From assembly GCA_036511595.1 (NCBI GenBank), contig DATCBY010000074.1, positions 1 to 64,000 on the forward strand: a stretch of 64,000 nt of DNA, given 5' to 3'. Shown here one piece after another: positions 34,721 through 44,013 of the stretch. The notes under the pieces were generated by a model. It worked only from the letters and a program-made list of their open reading frames with translations, was not told where the DNA came from and made no database searches. Both the position numbers and the translations under genes were made by a program. The first letter of the stretch is position 1. Each line of letters begins with the position of its first letter. The DNA comes from DASZQY01 sp036511595. GTDB lineage: Bacteria > Pseudomonadota > Alphaproteobacteria > Rhizobiales > Kaistiaceae.

Positions 34721-37033
34721 ATGCCCGGTTGGTCATTCTTTGGACGCGTTCCGAAACCCGAGGTTCTGCCGGTAGAGGTCTACGCTCCGCTGGTCGATTC
34801 ACTTTACTCGGAGACGAGGACGCTCCTCCTCGGCTCGCTCGCTGTTTCGATCGCCGTCTTGCTGACCGCGTTCAACGAGGGCAGCCCGTATCTCTACGGC
34901 TGCTGGGCCATCCTCATAGTAATTGCGATGGCGCGCGCCTTCGCCATGACGTTTTACTCCCGCCGACGCGACAAGATCACCACCTTCGCCGAAGCCAGCC
35001 GCTGGGAGAACCGCTACGTCCTCGGCGCCGCCGGCTTCATGGGCATGCTGGGCGTGTGGTGCGTGGTCTGCTTTCTGCTTCCCGATGCACACTTCATCCG
35101 CCTGGTGAGCGTGTGCTCGACTATCGCTTACATGATCGGCATCTCGGGCCGCAATTTCGGCAGTGCGCGTCTGGTGGCCGTGCTTATTCTGGTTGACGGC
35201 GTTCCGATCACCATCGCGCTGCTGCTTACGGGGAGCGTCTATTATTCGATCTACGCCGTGTTGCTCGGCGCGTTTTTCGTCAGCTTCAAGTTCATCTCCG
35301 ACCGCCTGCGGCGCACGCTTCTCGACGCCGTCATCTCGACGCGCGATATGTCGGTGCTGGCCACGCGCTTTGACACGGCTCTCAACAACATGCCGCACGG
35401 CCTGTGCATGTTTGACGCGGAGCGGCGCGTCGTCGTTACCAACAAGCGCTTCGGGGAAATCCTCGGCCTCGTCGAGCGCGCAGACCGCAAGGGCGAGACC
35501 GTCCGCGAGCTGGCGATCGATTGCGTCGAGGCCGGCGCCATCCTGCATTCCGAACTCGAGCGCCTGGCGGACGACCTGGAGATTCGACTTACGGGGCTCG
35601 AAACAAAGAGCTTCAACCTGCAGAAGCAGGATGGGCGCACGCTCAGCCTGACTTTCCAGACTATGGCAAACGGCGGTTCCGTGGTCCTCATCGAAGACAT
35701 CACCGAGCGCAAGTCGGCGGAAATGCGGATCAGCCATCTCGCCCGCTACGATCTGCTCACCGGCCTGCCCAATCGCGTCTACCTGCGCGAACGCATGGAG
35801 GATGCCCTCGCCGCAGCCGGATCCAAGCCGGTCGCCGTAATGTTCGTCGACCTCGATCAGTTCAAGCAGGTCAATGACACCCTCGGTCATCCGCGCGGCG
35901 ACGTCCTGCTGCGCGCGGTGGCCGATCGCCTGCGCTATCTGGTTCGTTCCACCGACATTGTCGCGCGCTTTGGCGGCGACGAATTCGTCATCGTGCAATC
36001 GCCGCTCAGCGGCGTCGAGGAGGCCGCGGCGCTTGCCCGGCGCATCGTCACCGCCCTCGCCGAAACTTATGAGGTCGACGGTCATCAGGTGGTCATCGGC
36101 GCCAGCGTCGGCATCGCGCTGTCGCCGCGGGATGCGACCGGGCCCGACCACCTGCTCAAGATTGCCGACATGGCGCTCTACTGGGCAAAGGCCGACCAGC
36201 GGGGGACCTGGCGGTTCTTCGAGCCGGAGATGGATATCCGCGCGCATGCCCGACGCAGTCTCGAACTCGACCTTCGTCATGCGCTCGCCAACAACTCCTT
36301 CCAGGTCTTCTACCAGCCACTGTTCGATCTGAAGAGTCGACACATCTCGACGTGCGAGGCGCTGCTGCGCTGGCCGCACCCGCTGCGCGGCATGATCTCT
36401 CCGGCGGAATTTATCCCGGTCGCCGAAGAGATGGGCCTGATCGTCGAGCTCGGTAGATGGGTTCTCCACGAAGCTTGCCGGACTTGCGCGACCTGGCCAG
36501 GGAACGTGCGCGTCGCCGTCAACCTGTCGGCCAGCCAGTTTCGCCGCGGCGACGTGGTGAAGACGATCCGGGAGGCGCTGGAAGAGACCGGGCTCGATCC
36601 CAACCGGCTGGAGATCGAGATCACAGAATCCGTGCTCTTCCGCAATACCCGCGCGACGCGCACGATCCTGCATCAGCTTCGCGACCTCGGGGTGCGCATT
36701 TCACTCGACGATTTCGGTACCGGCTATTCAAGCTTGAGCTATTTGCAGAGCTTGCCGCTCAACAAGGTCAAGATCGACCGCTCCTTCCTCGAGGGCCTGG
36801 AGGCGGGCCATCGCTCGCTGGTCCTGCTGCGCGGTGTCGCCCAGCTCAGTGCGGATCTCGGTCTTTCGGTGACGGTCGAGGGCATCGAGACCGCCGAGCA
36901 GCTTGCGTTGATCGCGGCCGAGGACAACGTCACGGAAGTCCAGGGGTGGCTTTTTGCGCCGGCTCTGCCGGCGAAGGAGATCAGGGTTCTTCTCGAGAGC
37001 ACGACGCCACAGATGATCGAGCGGGTCGCCTGA
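34721..37033 (+). CDS. Membrane-anchored PAS-GGDEF-EAL cyclic-di-GMP enzyme
   Basis: A 770-residue protein. About six hydrophobic segments fill residues 35-195, followed by a PAS-like domain (about 225-340), GGDEF domain (340-500) and EAL domain (520-765). The cyclase motif GGDEF is intact at 418-422, and the inhibitory I-site RSTD lies five residues upstream. The phosphodiesterase motif EALLRW is at 546-551, with NLSASQF, EITES, DDFGTGYSSL, KIDRSFL and VEGIE also present. Both activities therefore look possible. The membrane part and PAS domain probably sense a signal. Monocistronic; the ATG at 34721 begins the first conserved sequence. Confidence 0.93.
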   Translation: MPGWSFFGRVPKPEVLPVEVYAPLVDSLYSETRTLLLGSLAVSIAVLLTAFNEGSPYLYGCWAILIVIAMARAFAMTFYSRRRDKITTFAEASRWENRYVLGAAGFMGMLGVWCVVCFLLPDAHFIRLVSVCSTIAYMIGISGRNFGSARLVAVLILVDGVPITIALLLTGSVYYSIYAVLLGAFFVSFKFISDRLRRTLLDAVISTRDMSVLATRFDTALNNMPHGLCMFDAERRVVVTNKRFGEILGLVERADRKGETVRELAIDCVEAGAILHSELERLADDLEIRLTGLETKSFNLQKQDGRTLSLTFQTMANGGSVVLIEDITERKSAEMRISHLARYDLLTGLPNRVYLRERMEDALAAAGSKPVAVMFVDLDQFKQVNDTLGHPRGDVLLRAVADRLRYLVRSTDIVARFGGDEFVIVQSPLSGVEEAAALARRIVTALAETYEVDGHQVVIGASVGIALSPRDATGPDHLLKIADMALYWAKADQRGTWRFFEPEMDIRAHARRSLELDLRHALANNSFQVFYQPLFDLKSRHISTCEALLRWPHPLRGMISPAEFIPVAEEMGLIVELGRWVLHEACRTCATWPGNVRVAVNLSASQFRRGDVVKTIREALEETGLDPNRLEIEITESVLFRNTRATRTILHQLRDLGVRISLDDFGTGYSSLSYLQSLPLNKVKIDRSFLEGLEAGHRSLVLLRGVAQLSADLGLSVTVEGIETAEQLALIAAEDNVTEVQGWLFAPALPAKEIRVLLESTTPQMIERVA

Positions 37034-37262
37034 AGGGTGGGGTTGCGACGGCAGGTCATGTCGCTCCATCGGTAATATTCGCGATGAATCGTCGGCCGGA
37101 GTGACTCGACGACGAAAAAAATAGTCTCTCCAACATCCTCGTCTTGAAATGGCGGATTCGTGCGCCGCGTTTGCTAATTGTCGACGCTCGTGCAGAGGCG
37201 CCATGCGGACAAAAAATAACCTTAAGACTTTACTTTGGTTAATGAATAGTGAACGGTTTCTC

Positions 37263-37285
37263 TGCGCGGCGTGTTGCGCCGCGCA
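37263..37285 (+). promoter_or_regulatory. Perfect 9-bp hairpin abutting the ribosome site of the FeeM-like gene
   Basis: TGCGCGGCG and CGCCGCGCA are exact inverse complements around the loop TGTTG. The stem ends two bases before the purine-rich GAGGAGACG that precedes the ATG at 37300. A stem this stable next to a Shine-Dalgarno can hinder ribosome loading, so it may be a translational control element, or a terminator-like hairpin for the upstream gene. Confidence 0.45.
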
Positions 37286-37299
37286 CGAGGAGACGTTTG

Positions 37300-38022
37300 A
37301 TGGGTGCGCCTGCGACTGCGTTGCCGCTCGGCCTGTCCGAGCGGGTCGCAAGGTTACTTGAGCGGGTGGAATATCGGCGCGCGTTAAGCGACGCGGACCG
37401 GGATGCTATTTTCCGTTTACGCTACGACGCCTATCTGAAAGAAGGCGCCATCGAGCCGAGCTTTGGCCGGCGTTTCAGCGACCGCTACGACGATCTCGAC
37501 AACGGCTGGGTCATCGGCCTGCATCTAGACGGGCAGTTGATCAGTTCGATGCGCATCCATGTGGGCACGCGCGAGTTCCCGCAGATGGTGGCAACTGATG
37601 TCTTCCCGGAGTATGTGCAGCCGGAGCTCGATGCCGGCAAGATCATCGTCGATCCGACGCGCTTCGTCGTCGATCCGGCGAGCGCGCGCCCGTATCCCGA
37701 GTTGCCGTACCTGACGGTCAGAATCGGCCACATGGCGGCGGAGCATTTCGCCGCCGATCTGGTGCTCGCAACGGTGCGCGCCGAGCACCAGGCATTCTAC
37801 AGGCGCGTTTTCGGACATGCCGTCGTCTGTCCGCCGCGGCCCTATCCCACGCTGATCAAGCCGCTCAGTCTCATGAAGCTGGATTATCCGGCCACGCGCC
37901 GCGAAATCATGCGCCGCTATCCGTTTTTCGGCTCGACTGTCGCCGAGCGAAGCGCGGTCTTCGGTCGTCCGCCTGCTCAACCCGGGCGCCGCTTCGGGGC
38001 GACTCCGGCCCTCGTCGGTTAG
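37300..38022 (+). CDS. FeeM-like N-acyl amino acid synthase / acyl-homoserine-lactone synthase-like protein
   Basis: A 240-residue protein with the GNAT-like LuxI/FeeM catalytic-core pattern: DAIFRLRYDAYLKEGAIEPS near residues 36-55, then VIGLHLDGQLISSMRIHVG and IIVDPTRFVVDP. FeeM-type enzymes transfer an acyl chain from acyl carrier protein to an amino acid, and LuxI-type enzymes to S-adenosylmethionine. No luxR-like gene is near, so an N-acyl amino acid or lipid product is the safer guess. The ATG at 37300 has GAGGAG upstream and a strong hairpin just before that. It sits directly after a cyclic-di-GMP enzyme gene. Confidence 0.75.
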   Translation: MGAPATALPLGLSERVARLLERVEYRRALSDADRDAIFRLRYDAYLKEGAIEPSFGRRFSDRYDDLDNGWVIGLHLDGQLISSMRIHVGTREFPQMVATDVFPEYVQPELDAGKIIVDPTRFVVDPASARPYPELPYLTVRIGHMAAEHFAADLVLATVRAEHQAFYRRVFGHAVVCPPRPYPTLIKPLSLMKLDYPATRREIMRRYPFFGSTVAERSAVFGRPPAQPGRRFGATPALVG

Positions 38023-38073
38023 CAGTTCGGCGCTATGCGAGAAGGCGGCTATGCGGTCGTCTGAACGGCGTAC

Positions 38074-39072
38074 ATGACAAGCGTTTCATCCATGCAATCC
38101 ATCAGGCTGGGATCGACGGGAACGACCGTGTCGCGCCTCTGTCTCGGGATGATGACCTACGGCTCGAAGGCCGGCAGGGAATGGGCGCTCGAGGAGGCCG
38201 AGGCGCGGCCGCTGATCAAGCGGGCGGTGGAGCTCGGCTTCACCTTTTTCGATACGGCCGACGTCTATTCGCAGGGCACCAGCGAGGAGATCACCGGTCG
38301 CGCGCTCAAGGATTTCGCGCCGCCGCGCGCCGAGATCGTGGTTGCCACCAAGGTGCATGGCGCAATGGGCGACGGGCCGAACATGCGCGGCCTGTCGCGC
38401 AAGCACATCCGGCAGGCGATCGATGCTTCGCTCGCTCGCCTCGGCATGGACTACGTCGACCTCTACCAGATCCACCGCTTCGACCCGCAGACGCCGATCG
38501 AGGAAACGCTGGAAGCGCTCGACGACGTGGTGAAGGCGGGAAAGGCGCTCTACATCGGCGCCTCGTCTATGTACGCGTGGCAGTTCGCCAAGATATTGGG
38601 GACGCAGGAGCGTCTGGGCCTTGCGCGTTTCGTCACCATGCAGACCCACTACAACCTGCTCTATCGGGAGGAGGAGCGCGAGATGTTGCCGTTCTGTCGC
38701 GAGGAAGGCATCGGCGTTATCCCGTGGAGTCCGCTGGCACGCGGACTGCTCACCCGACCGCGCGAGCAGTCTGATGCGACGGTGCGCGCCAAGACCGATG
38801 CGTTCGGCAAAAGCCTCTACGGGCGCGACAATGGCGATCTCGCGGTCATCGACCGCGTCAGCGATATCGCGAAGAAGCGTGGGATAGCCAATGCGCAGGT
38901 AGCGCTTGCCTGGGTGCTGGCGCAGCCGGATATCACCGCGCCGATCGTCGGGGCCAGCAAGCCCGGCCATCTCGAGGACGCGGTGGCCGCCCGCGACGTC
39001 AAGCTCGATGCCGGCGAACTGAAGGCGCTTGCCGACCCGTATCTGCCGCACGCCATCGCCGGCCACCAGTAG
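38074..39072 (+). CDS. Aldo/keto reductase
   Basis: A 332-residue (beta/alpha)8 NADPH oxidoreductase. Catalytic residues appear in DTADVYSQG (Asp and Tyr), ATKVHG (Lys) and YQIHRFD (His). Overall length and VGASKPGHLEDAV at the C-terminus match the YajO/general-stress branch. Physiological substrate unknown. The nucleoside hydrolase gene begins 14 bases later on the same strand, so they may share a transcript. Confidence 0.92.
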   Translation: MTSVSSMQSIRLGSTGTTVSRLCLGMMTYGSKAGREWALEEAEARPLIKRAVELGFTFFDTADVYSQGTSEEITGRALKDFAPPRAEIVVATKVHGAMGDGPNMRGLSRKHIRQAIDASLARLGMDYVDLYQIHRFDPQTPIEETLEALDDVVKAGKALYIGASSMYAWQFAKILGTQERLGLARFVTMQTHYNLLYREEEREMLPFCREEGIGVIPWSPLARGLLTRPREQSDATVRAKTDAFGKSLYGRDNGDLAVIDRVSDIAKKRGIANAQVALAWVLAQPDITAPIVGASKPGHLEDAVAARDVKLDAGELKALADPYLPHAIAGHQ

Positions 39073-39086
39073 CAACCCGTCCGGGC

Positions 39087-40031
39087 ATGAAGCGCCGCAT
39101 CATCATCGATACCGATCCCGGGCAGGACGACGCCGTAGCCATCCTGCTGGCGCTGGCTTCGCCGGAGGAGCTGGATGTCCTCGGCATCGTCGCGGTCGCT
39201 GGTAACGTGCCGCTGGCGCACACGGAGCGGAATGCCCGGCGCATCGTCGAACTGGCGGGGCGACCGGAGGTGCCGGTGTATGCCGGCTGCGTCCGACCGC
39301 TGGTGACGCGGAAGCCGGTCAGCGGCGAGCATGTTCACGGCCGTACTGGCCTCGATGGCGTCGAGCTGCCAGAACCGAAGATCGAGCTACAGAAGCAGCA
39401 CGGCGTTGATTTCATCATCGAGGCGCTGCGCGCGGCCGAGCGCGGCTCGGTGACGCTCTGCACGCTTGGGCCGCTGACCAACATCGCCATGGCCCTGGTC
39501 AAGGCGCCCGACATCGCCGCGCACGTCCGCGAGCTGGTGATGATGGGCGGCGCCTACTTCGAAGTCGGCAACATCACGCCGGCAGCCGAGTTCAACATCT
39601 ATGTCGATCCGGAGGCCGCCGACGTGGTGGTGCGGAGCGGCATCCCGGTCGTGATGGCGCCTCTCGACCTCACCCATCGCATGCTGACGACGAAGGCGCG
39701 CCTCGACGCCTTCAGCGCGATCGGCAACCGGACAGGCGCCGCGGTCGCCGGGCTTCTCGGCTTCTCGGAGCGTTTCGATCTCGCCAAGTACGGCTCGATC
39801 GGTGCGCCGCTGCATGATCCAACGGTGATCGCCCACCTGCTGAAGCCGGAGCTGTTCACCGGCAAGGTCGTCAACGTCAGCGTGGAAACCGCCAGTCCGC
39901 TGACCCTCGGCATGACCGTCGCAGACTGGTGGCAGATCACCGACCGGCCGCGCAACGTGAACTTCCTGCGCGATGGCGATGCCGAAGGTTTTTTCGCGTT
40001 GCTCGTCGAGCGATTGGCGCGCCTGCCATGA
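39087..40031 (+). CDS. Inosine-uridine-preferring type nucleoside hydrolase
   Basis: A 314-residue nucleoside N-ribohydrolase. The calcium-binding signature DTDPGQDDA lies at residues 8-16, and EFNIYVDPEAADVV and the late HDPTVIAHLL supply the other active-site residues. It releases free base and ribose from nucleosides in the cytoplasm. Which nucleosides it prefers cannot be told. Confidence 0.93.
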   Translation: MKRRIIIDTDPGQDDAVAILLALASPEELDVLGIVAVAGNVPLAHTERNARRIVELAGRPEVPVYAGCVRPLVTRKPVSGEHVHGRTGLDGVELPEPKIELQKQHGVDFIIEALRAAERGSVTLCTLGPLTNIAMALVKAPDIAAHVRELVMMGGAYFEVGNITPAAEFNIYVDPEAADVVVRSGIPVVMAPLDLTHRMLTTKARLDAFSAIGNRTGAAVAGLLGFSERFDLAKYGSIGAPLHDPTVIAHLLKPELFTGKVVNVSVETASPLTLGMTVADWWQITDRPRNVNFLRDGDAEGFFALLVERLARLP

Positions 40032-40035
40032 GGCG

Positions 40036-40440
40036 CTAGCCGGGGCATTTCTTGAAGTACTGATAGGTGTCGGGAGCACGCATCCAGATGAACTGGTCGC
40101 TAAGGCCGCCGTGTTTCTGTATCCACCCGCGGATGTCGCCTTGGTAAGCTGCCCATAGGGTTTCCCTTGCGCTGGCCAGATGCGCCAGGTGGAAGCCGAA
40201 ACTTGCCGCCGGGGTGACGCAGATCTGAGCGCGCGGAATGTGCCGGAGCAGAACGGTACAGGCCGACTGACAGGGTCCAATGACGTGGACCTCGACGCCC
40301 CGCGCCGCGAGCGCGGTCCAGCGTGCGTCGTACTCGACAAGGCTGCCGCCGTGGTCGTCCGAGACATTGATCGTTTCGGCGCGAAGCGCACCGGCTACGA
40401 GGCACAGCAGCACGAAGATCGCAAGGATGAGAGATTTCAT
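40036..40440 (-). CDS. Small exported protein with ClpP-like GxCxSAC motif
   Basis: A 134-residue protein with an N-terminal signal (LILAIFVLLCLVAGALRAET). The core GPCQSACTVLLRHIPRAQICVTPAASFGFHLA recalls the ClpP/crotonase-like fold of a periplasmic family found in alphaproteobacteria, with a possible nucleophile Ser in QSACT and a His in FGFHLA. Function not established. The ATG at 40440 was chosen because the signal begins there; the frame extends to 40605 over the DMT transporter start. Confidence 0.72.
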   Translation of the reverse strand: MKSLILAIFVLLCLVAGALRAETINVSDDHGGSLVEYDARWTALAARGVEVHVIGPCQSACTVLLRHIPRAQICVTPAASFGFHLAHLASARETLWAAYQGDIRGWIQKHGGLSDQFIWMRAPDTYQYFKKCPG

Positions 40441-40576
40441 CGGGGAGTTCCTCCAACTGGAAAGCTCGCCATCCTGGCGCGCCTCTGTAACCGGTGGATT
40501 TCCGATGCCGGCTCGCTTAAGTCGCCGGCTAAACGCAGTATGCTGATACTCCGCTCCGAACCGGTCCGTTTCTCCG

Positions 40577-41464
40577 ATGATCAAAGGCGTTGCCGCCGGC
40601 TTCATGGCCTACGCGCTCTTTTCCAGCTCGGACGCCTGCGTCAAGGCACTCGGCGGCGGCATGTCGGTGTTCGAGATCATTTTCCTGCTCACGCTCGCCT
40701 CTCTCTGCACCTTTGCGTTCGCCAAGCCGGCAAGCGAGCGATGGCGCGAAGTCCTGCACATCCATCGGCCGGGTTTGGTCTTTGTCCGGGCGACTTCCGG
40801 TGTCGCGGGCAGCATCGCCAGCGTTTATGCATTCACGACACTGCCCCTGGCCGAAGCCTACTCGCTGCTTTTTCTGATGCCGGCCTTTGCGACGTTGCTG
40901 GCGATTCCTGCCCTCGGCGACCATGTCGGCTGGCGGCGCAGCATGGCCATCTTCTGTGGTTTTCTGGGCGTGGTACTGGTCGTCCGGCCGGGCTTCCACC
41001 AGCTTCACCCCGGCCATTTGGCGGCCGCCTTCGCGGCGGTGGCCGCGGCGGTCACCATGATTTCGCTCCGCAGCCTCGGCAAGACAGAGAAGCGCATCAC
41101 GCTGTTGGCAACGCTCTATCTATCCATGCTCGCCGTCGACGGCACGCTAATGCTCTTCAACTTCACCGTTCCCGACTTGCGCCAAGCCGCCCTTGCCGTG
41201 CTCGCCGGCCTGTTCAGCGGGTTCGGTCAAATCTTGATGCTTGCGGCGACGCGCAATGCGCCGCCAAACCGGGTGGCGCCGTCGCAGTACAGCCAGATGA
41301 TCTGGGCGGTGGTTTTCGGCGGGGTGTTCTTCGGCGAGATTCCCGACCCCGTGGCCTTCGCCGGTATGGCGTTGATTGTTGCTTCCGGCCTGTTCACCTT
41401 CCTGCGCGAAGAGCACCTGTACGGGTGGTCGCGGCGCATCCCGCTAATGAGAAACCGGGACTAG
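40577..41464 (+). CDS. EamA/DMT family transporter
   Basis: A 295-residue inner-membrane protein made of two EamA repeats with about ten hydrophobic helices in total. The repeat junction TTLPLAEAYSLLFLMPAFATLLAIPAL and, in the second half, NRVAPSQYSQMIWAVVFGGVFFGEIPD are typical of drug/metabolite exporters. Substrate unknown. Divergent from the small exported ClpP-like gene. Confidence 0.92.
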   Translation: MIKGVAAGFMAYALFSSSDACVKALGGGMSVFEIIFLLTLASLCTFAFAKPASERWREVLHIHRPGLVFVRATSGVAGSIASVYAFTTLPLAEAYSLLFLMPAFATLLAIPALGDHVGWRRSMAIFCGFLGVVLVVRPGFHQLHPGHLAAAFAAVAAAVTMISLRSLGKTEKRITLLATLYLSMLAVDGTLMLFNFTVPDLRQAALAVLAGLFSGFGQILMLAATRNAPPNRVAPSQYSQMIWAVVFGGVFFGEIPDPVAFAGMALIVASGLFTFLREEHLYGWSRRIPLMRNRD

Positions 41465-41560
41465 TCCCTGCGGTTCCGGTCGCGCAGGCGTGTCTTGATA
41501 GGCTTTTCACGCAGGTGCAGTTATGTTTTTCGCCTCCGGGTCCCACGAAGGAGTGATGCG

Positions 41561-42169
41561 ATGCTGACGACGCGTGGTTTTTTCGGACGTCGTCCCAGCC
41601 CGGACGAGGCCGTGCGGTTGCCGCCGGGCCAGTACAAGGAAAATGGGTTTCCGGTGCTCTCCGCCGGGCCGACGCCGAAGATCGATACGAAAGACTGGAA
41701 GTTCACGCTGAAGGTCGGCCCAAGGCCGGTCAAGTCGTGGACGTGGGAGGCATTCAACGCGTTGCCGCAGACGAAGATGCATCGCGATATCCACTGCGTG
41801 ACCAAGTGGAGCAAGTTCGATACGAACTGGGCAGGCGTTACGATCGAGGCGATCCTGGCCGACGCCGGCCTCGGCGCGCCGACCGGCTACACGCTGGCCC
41901 ACTCCTTCGACGGTTACACCACCAACGTGCCCTTCAAGGATCTCACCGGCGAGCAGGGCATGGTGGCGACGAGCTACGAGGGGCAGCCAATTGCCCCAGA
42001 TCATGGCGGCCCCGCCCGGCTGTTCGTCCCGCATCTCTATTTCTGGAAGTCCGCGAAGTGGGTCAACGCGCTGCAGTTCACGGAGCGCGATGAAGCCGGC
42101 TTCTGGGAGCTGCGCGGGTACCACATCTACGGTGACCCCTGGAAAGAGCAGCGGTTCACGGGGGATTGA
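41561..42169 (+). CDS. Sulfite oxidase-like molybdopterin-dependent oxidoreductase (cytoplasmic YuiH type)
   Basis: A 202-residue protein covering only the molybdopterin domain of the sulfite oxidase fold. The Mo-coordinating Cys is Cys79 in RDIHCVTKWS. There is no signal peptide or Tat motif, so unlike MsrP it should stay in the cytoplasm. GAAGGAGTGATGCG precedes the ATG at 41561. Immediately downstream (4 bases) is a flavin reductase, its likely electron partner. The substrate (S-oxide, sulfite or other) is not known. Confidence 0.87.
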   Translation: MLTTRGFFGRRPSPDEAVRLPPGQYKENGFPVLSAGPTPKIDTKDWKFTLKVGPRPVKSWTWEAFNALPQTKMHRDIHCVTKWSKFDTNWAGVTIEAILADAGLGAPTGYTLAHSFDGYTTNVPFKDLTGEQGMVATSYEGQPIAPDHGGPARLFVPHLYFWKSAKWVNALQFTERDEAGFWELRGYHIYGDPWKEQRFTGD

Positions 42170-42173
42170 CCCG

Positions 42174-42959
42174 ATGGACGCTGTACCCGGTGCCAAGCTT
42201 GTCTGGCAGGAGGCGACCGTCGCGAGGATCGTCGAGGAGACGCCGGCGGTAAAGAGTTTCTTCCTCAAGGTGCCGGAGTGGCGCGGGTTCATGGCCGGGC
42301 AGCATGTCGATGTGCGCCTCTCGGCGCCCGACGGCTATCAGGCGCAGCGCAGCTATTCGATCGGCTCGGCGCCGGAATCAGACGAAGTCGAATTGGTCAT
42401 CGAGAAGCTCGACGACGGCGAAGTCTCGCCCTTCTTCCACGACGTCGTGCAGGCCGGCGACGCCATCGAGATGCGTGGACCGATCGGCGGTCATTTCACC
42501 TGGGGCAAGCGCGACAACGGTCCGCTATTGCTGGTCGGCGGCGGATCGGGCGTCGTGCCGATGATGTCGATCCTCCGCCACCGGATGAACGTCGCGCCGG
42601 AAGTTCCGGCTGTGCTTGTCTATTCGGTGCGGCATTACGCCGACATCATTTTCCGCGAGGAGCTTTTCGCGCGTGCCGAAAAGGACCCGAATTTCCACCT
42701 CGTGCTGACCGTGACGCGCGACCCGCCGGCGGACGCCCGGGTACGCTCTGGCCGGATTGATGCGTCGCTGATTACCGATGTGCTTGGGTACTTCGGCGGG
42801 GCGAAGCCCGCGCACACCTATGTCTGCGGCGCCAATGCTTTCGTCGATGTCGCGAGCCGGCTGCTGCTCGACATCGGCGTGCCGTTCCCGACCATCAAGA
42901 CGGAACGCTATGGCGGTGATCCGGCCCGGGATGCGGCCGCGCCGGTGCCGGGAGCCTGA
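42174..42959 (+). CDS. FAD/NAD(P)H-dependent ferredoxin-reductase-like protein
   Basis: A 261-residue FNR-type reductase. The FAD motif RSYSIGSAP (about 59-67) and the pyridine-nucleotide motif GGGSGVVPMMSILRH are intact, followed by a CGANAFVDVASRLL C-terminal strand. No plant-type [2Fe-2S] domain is attached. The ATG at 42174 is 4 bases after the stop of the sulfite-oxidase-like gene, so it probably exchanges electrons between NAD(P)H and that molybdoenzyme. Confidence 0.9.
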   Translation: MDAVPGAKLVWQEATVARIVEETPAVKSFFLKVPEWRGFMAGQHVDVRLSAPDGYQAQRSYSIGSAPESDEVELVIEKLDDGEVSPFFHDVVQAGDAIEMRGPIGGHFTWGKRDNGPLLLVGGGSGVVPMMSILRHRMNVAPEVPAVLVYSVRHYADIIFREELFARAEKDPNFHLVLTVTRDPPADARVRSGRIDASLITDVLGYFGGAKPAHTYVCGANAFVDVASRLLLDIGVPFPTIKTERYGGDPARDAAAPVPGA

Positions 42960-42960
42960 G

Positions 42961-43854
42961 CTATTTGTTCTTGCCGGCTTTGGCCGCCTTGACCTGCTTT
43001 CGCCAAGGATATTGCGGCTTGTAGCCCAATACACGTACCGCCTTATCGATCGAGATGAGGGATTCGTTCGCCTTGAGCGGGCGCTTGCGCTTCGTCTTCG
43101 GATATAGCTCGTCGAGCAACTCGTCGTTCGATCTGGACATTACCGAGTCGGCGTTGGCGATGCCGAAGATCTCGGCGCCGGTCAGTTTCGACTCAAGGGC
43201 GAGGCGAACTGCCTGCGCGGCGTCGCGGGCATCGATGTAAGTCCACAGGTTGAACCAGCGCGCCTTGGAATTCTTGTCGAAGCCGGGAAATGCCGCGTAG
43301 TCCTGCGGCTCGATCACGTTCGAGAAACGCAGGCCGAACATTTTTGTTTTCGGATCCCAGCGGCAGAACTGTTCGGCCATCTTCTCGCTGAGCAGCTTGG
43401 ACAGCGAGTACGCGGTTTGCGGTCGTTCGACTTCCTCATCCACAGGGACATACTGCGGTCCCCTGGGATACGGGACGCCGAAGACGGTCTCGCTTGAGGC
43501 CCATACGACGTTTCGGATGCCAAGCTGACGTGCGGCCTCGAAGATGTTGTAGGTCGAGGTGATGTTGGTGTGGAAGGTGACGTCGTTCGGCGCAAGGCCC
43601 GGTGCGGCGATGGCGCCGAGGTGAACTACCCCGGTCACCTTTTCGACCCGCTCGTCGATCATCGACAGCGCCGCCATGGCCTGGCCGAAATCGGTGATGT
43701 CGGCGCGGCTGAAGGTTACGTCGGTCGGTTTGGGCGGGTTGGAGATTCCTGACGGAGCGACAAGGTCGATCGAGGTGACCTTGTAGCCGTGTTCCATCAG
43801 GTCCTTGACGACAACCCGGCCGAGCTTGCCGCTGCCGCCCGTGACGACGATCAT
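42961..43854 (-). CDS. NAD-dependent epimerase/dehydratase (extended SDR)
   Basis: A 297-residue extended SDR. The cofactor loop TGGSGKLG lies at residues 5-12, active-site Ser in VVWASSETVFG and YxxxK as YSLSK. A lysine-rich tail (KRKRPLKANES...KAAKAGKNK) ends the protein. Homology begins at the ATG at 43854, though the frame is open to 44349. Likely a nucleotide-sugar or sugar-acid enzyme (epimerase or uronate-dehydrogenase-like); not further resolved. Convergent with the FNR gene, one base between stops. Confidence 0.87.
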   Translation of the reverse strand: MIVVTGGSGKLGRVVVKDLMEHGYKVTSIDLVAPSGISNPPKPTDVTFSRADITDFGQAMAALSMIDERVEKVTGVVHLGAIAAPGLAPNDVTFHTNITSTYNIFEAARQLGIRNVVWASSETVFGVPYPRGPQYVPVDEEVERPQTAYSLSKLLSEKMAEQFCRWDPKTKMFGLRFSNVIEPQDYAAFPGFDKNSKARWFNLWTYIDARDAAQAVRLALESKLTGAEIFGIANADSVMSRSNDELLDELYPKTKRKRPLKANESLISIDKAVRVLGYKPQYPWRKQVKAAKAGKNK

Positions 43855-44013
43855 TTTTCTATGACTCTCCGTGTGCGTTCCGATTGACCTACCACGCCGC
43901 GACCGCAGACTGCCACGGGATACTCCATGAAAACCGCGATTCACGTGGCTTAGGTTCGAGGTCTGGCCATCCTTGTCGGCAGGGGCCAGCCCCAGCATAC
44001 TTCCCGCGGGCGT

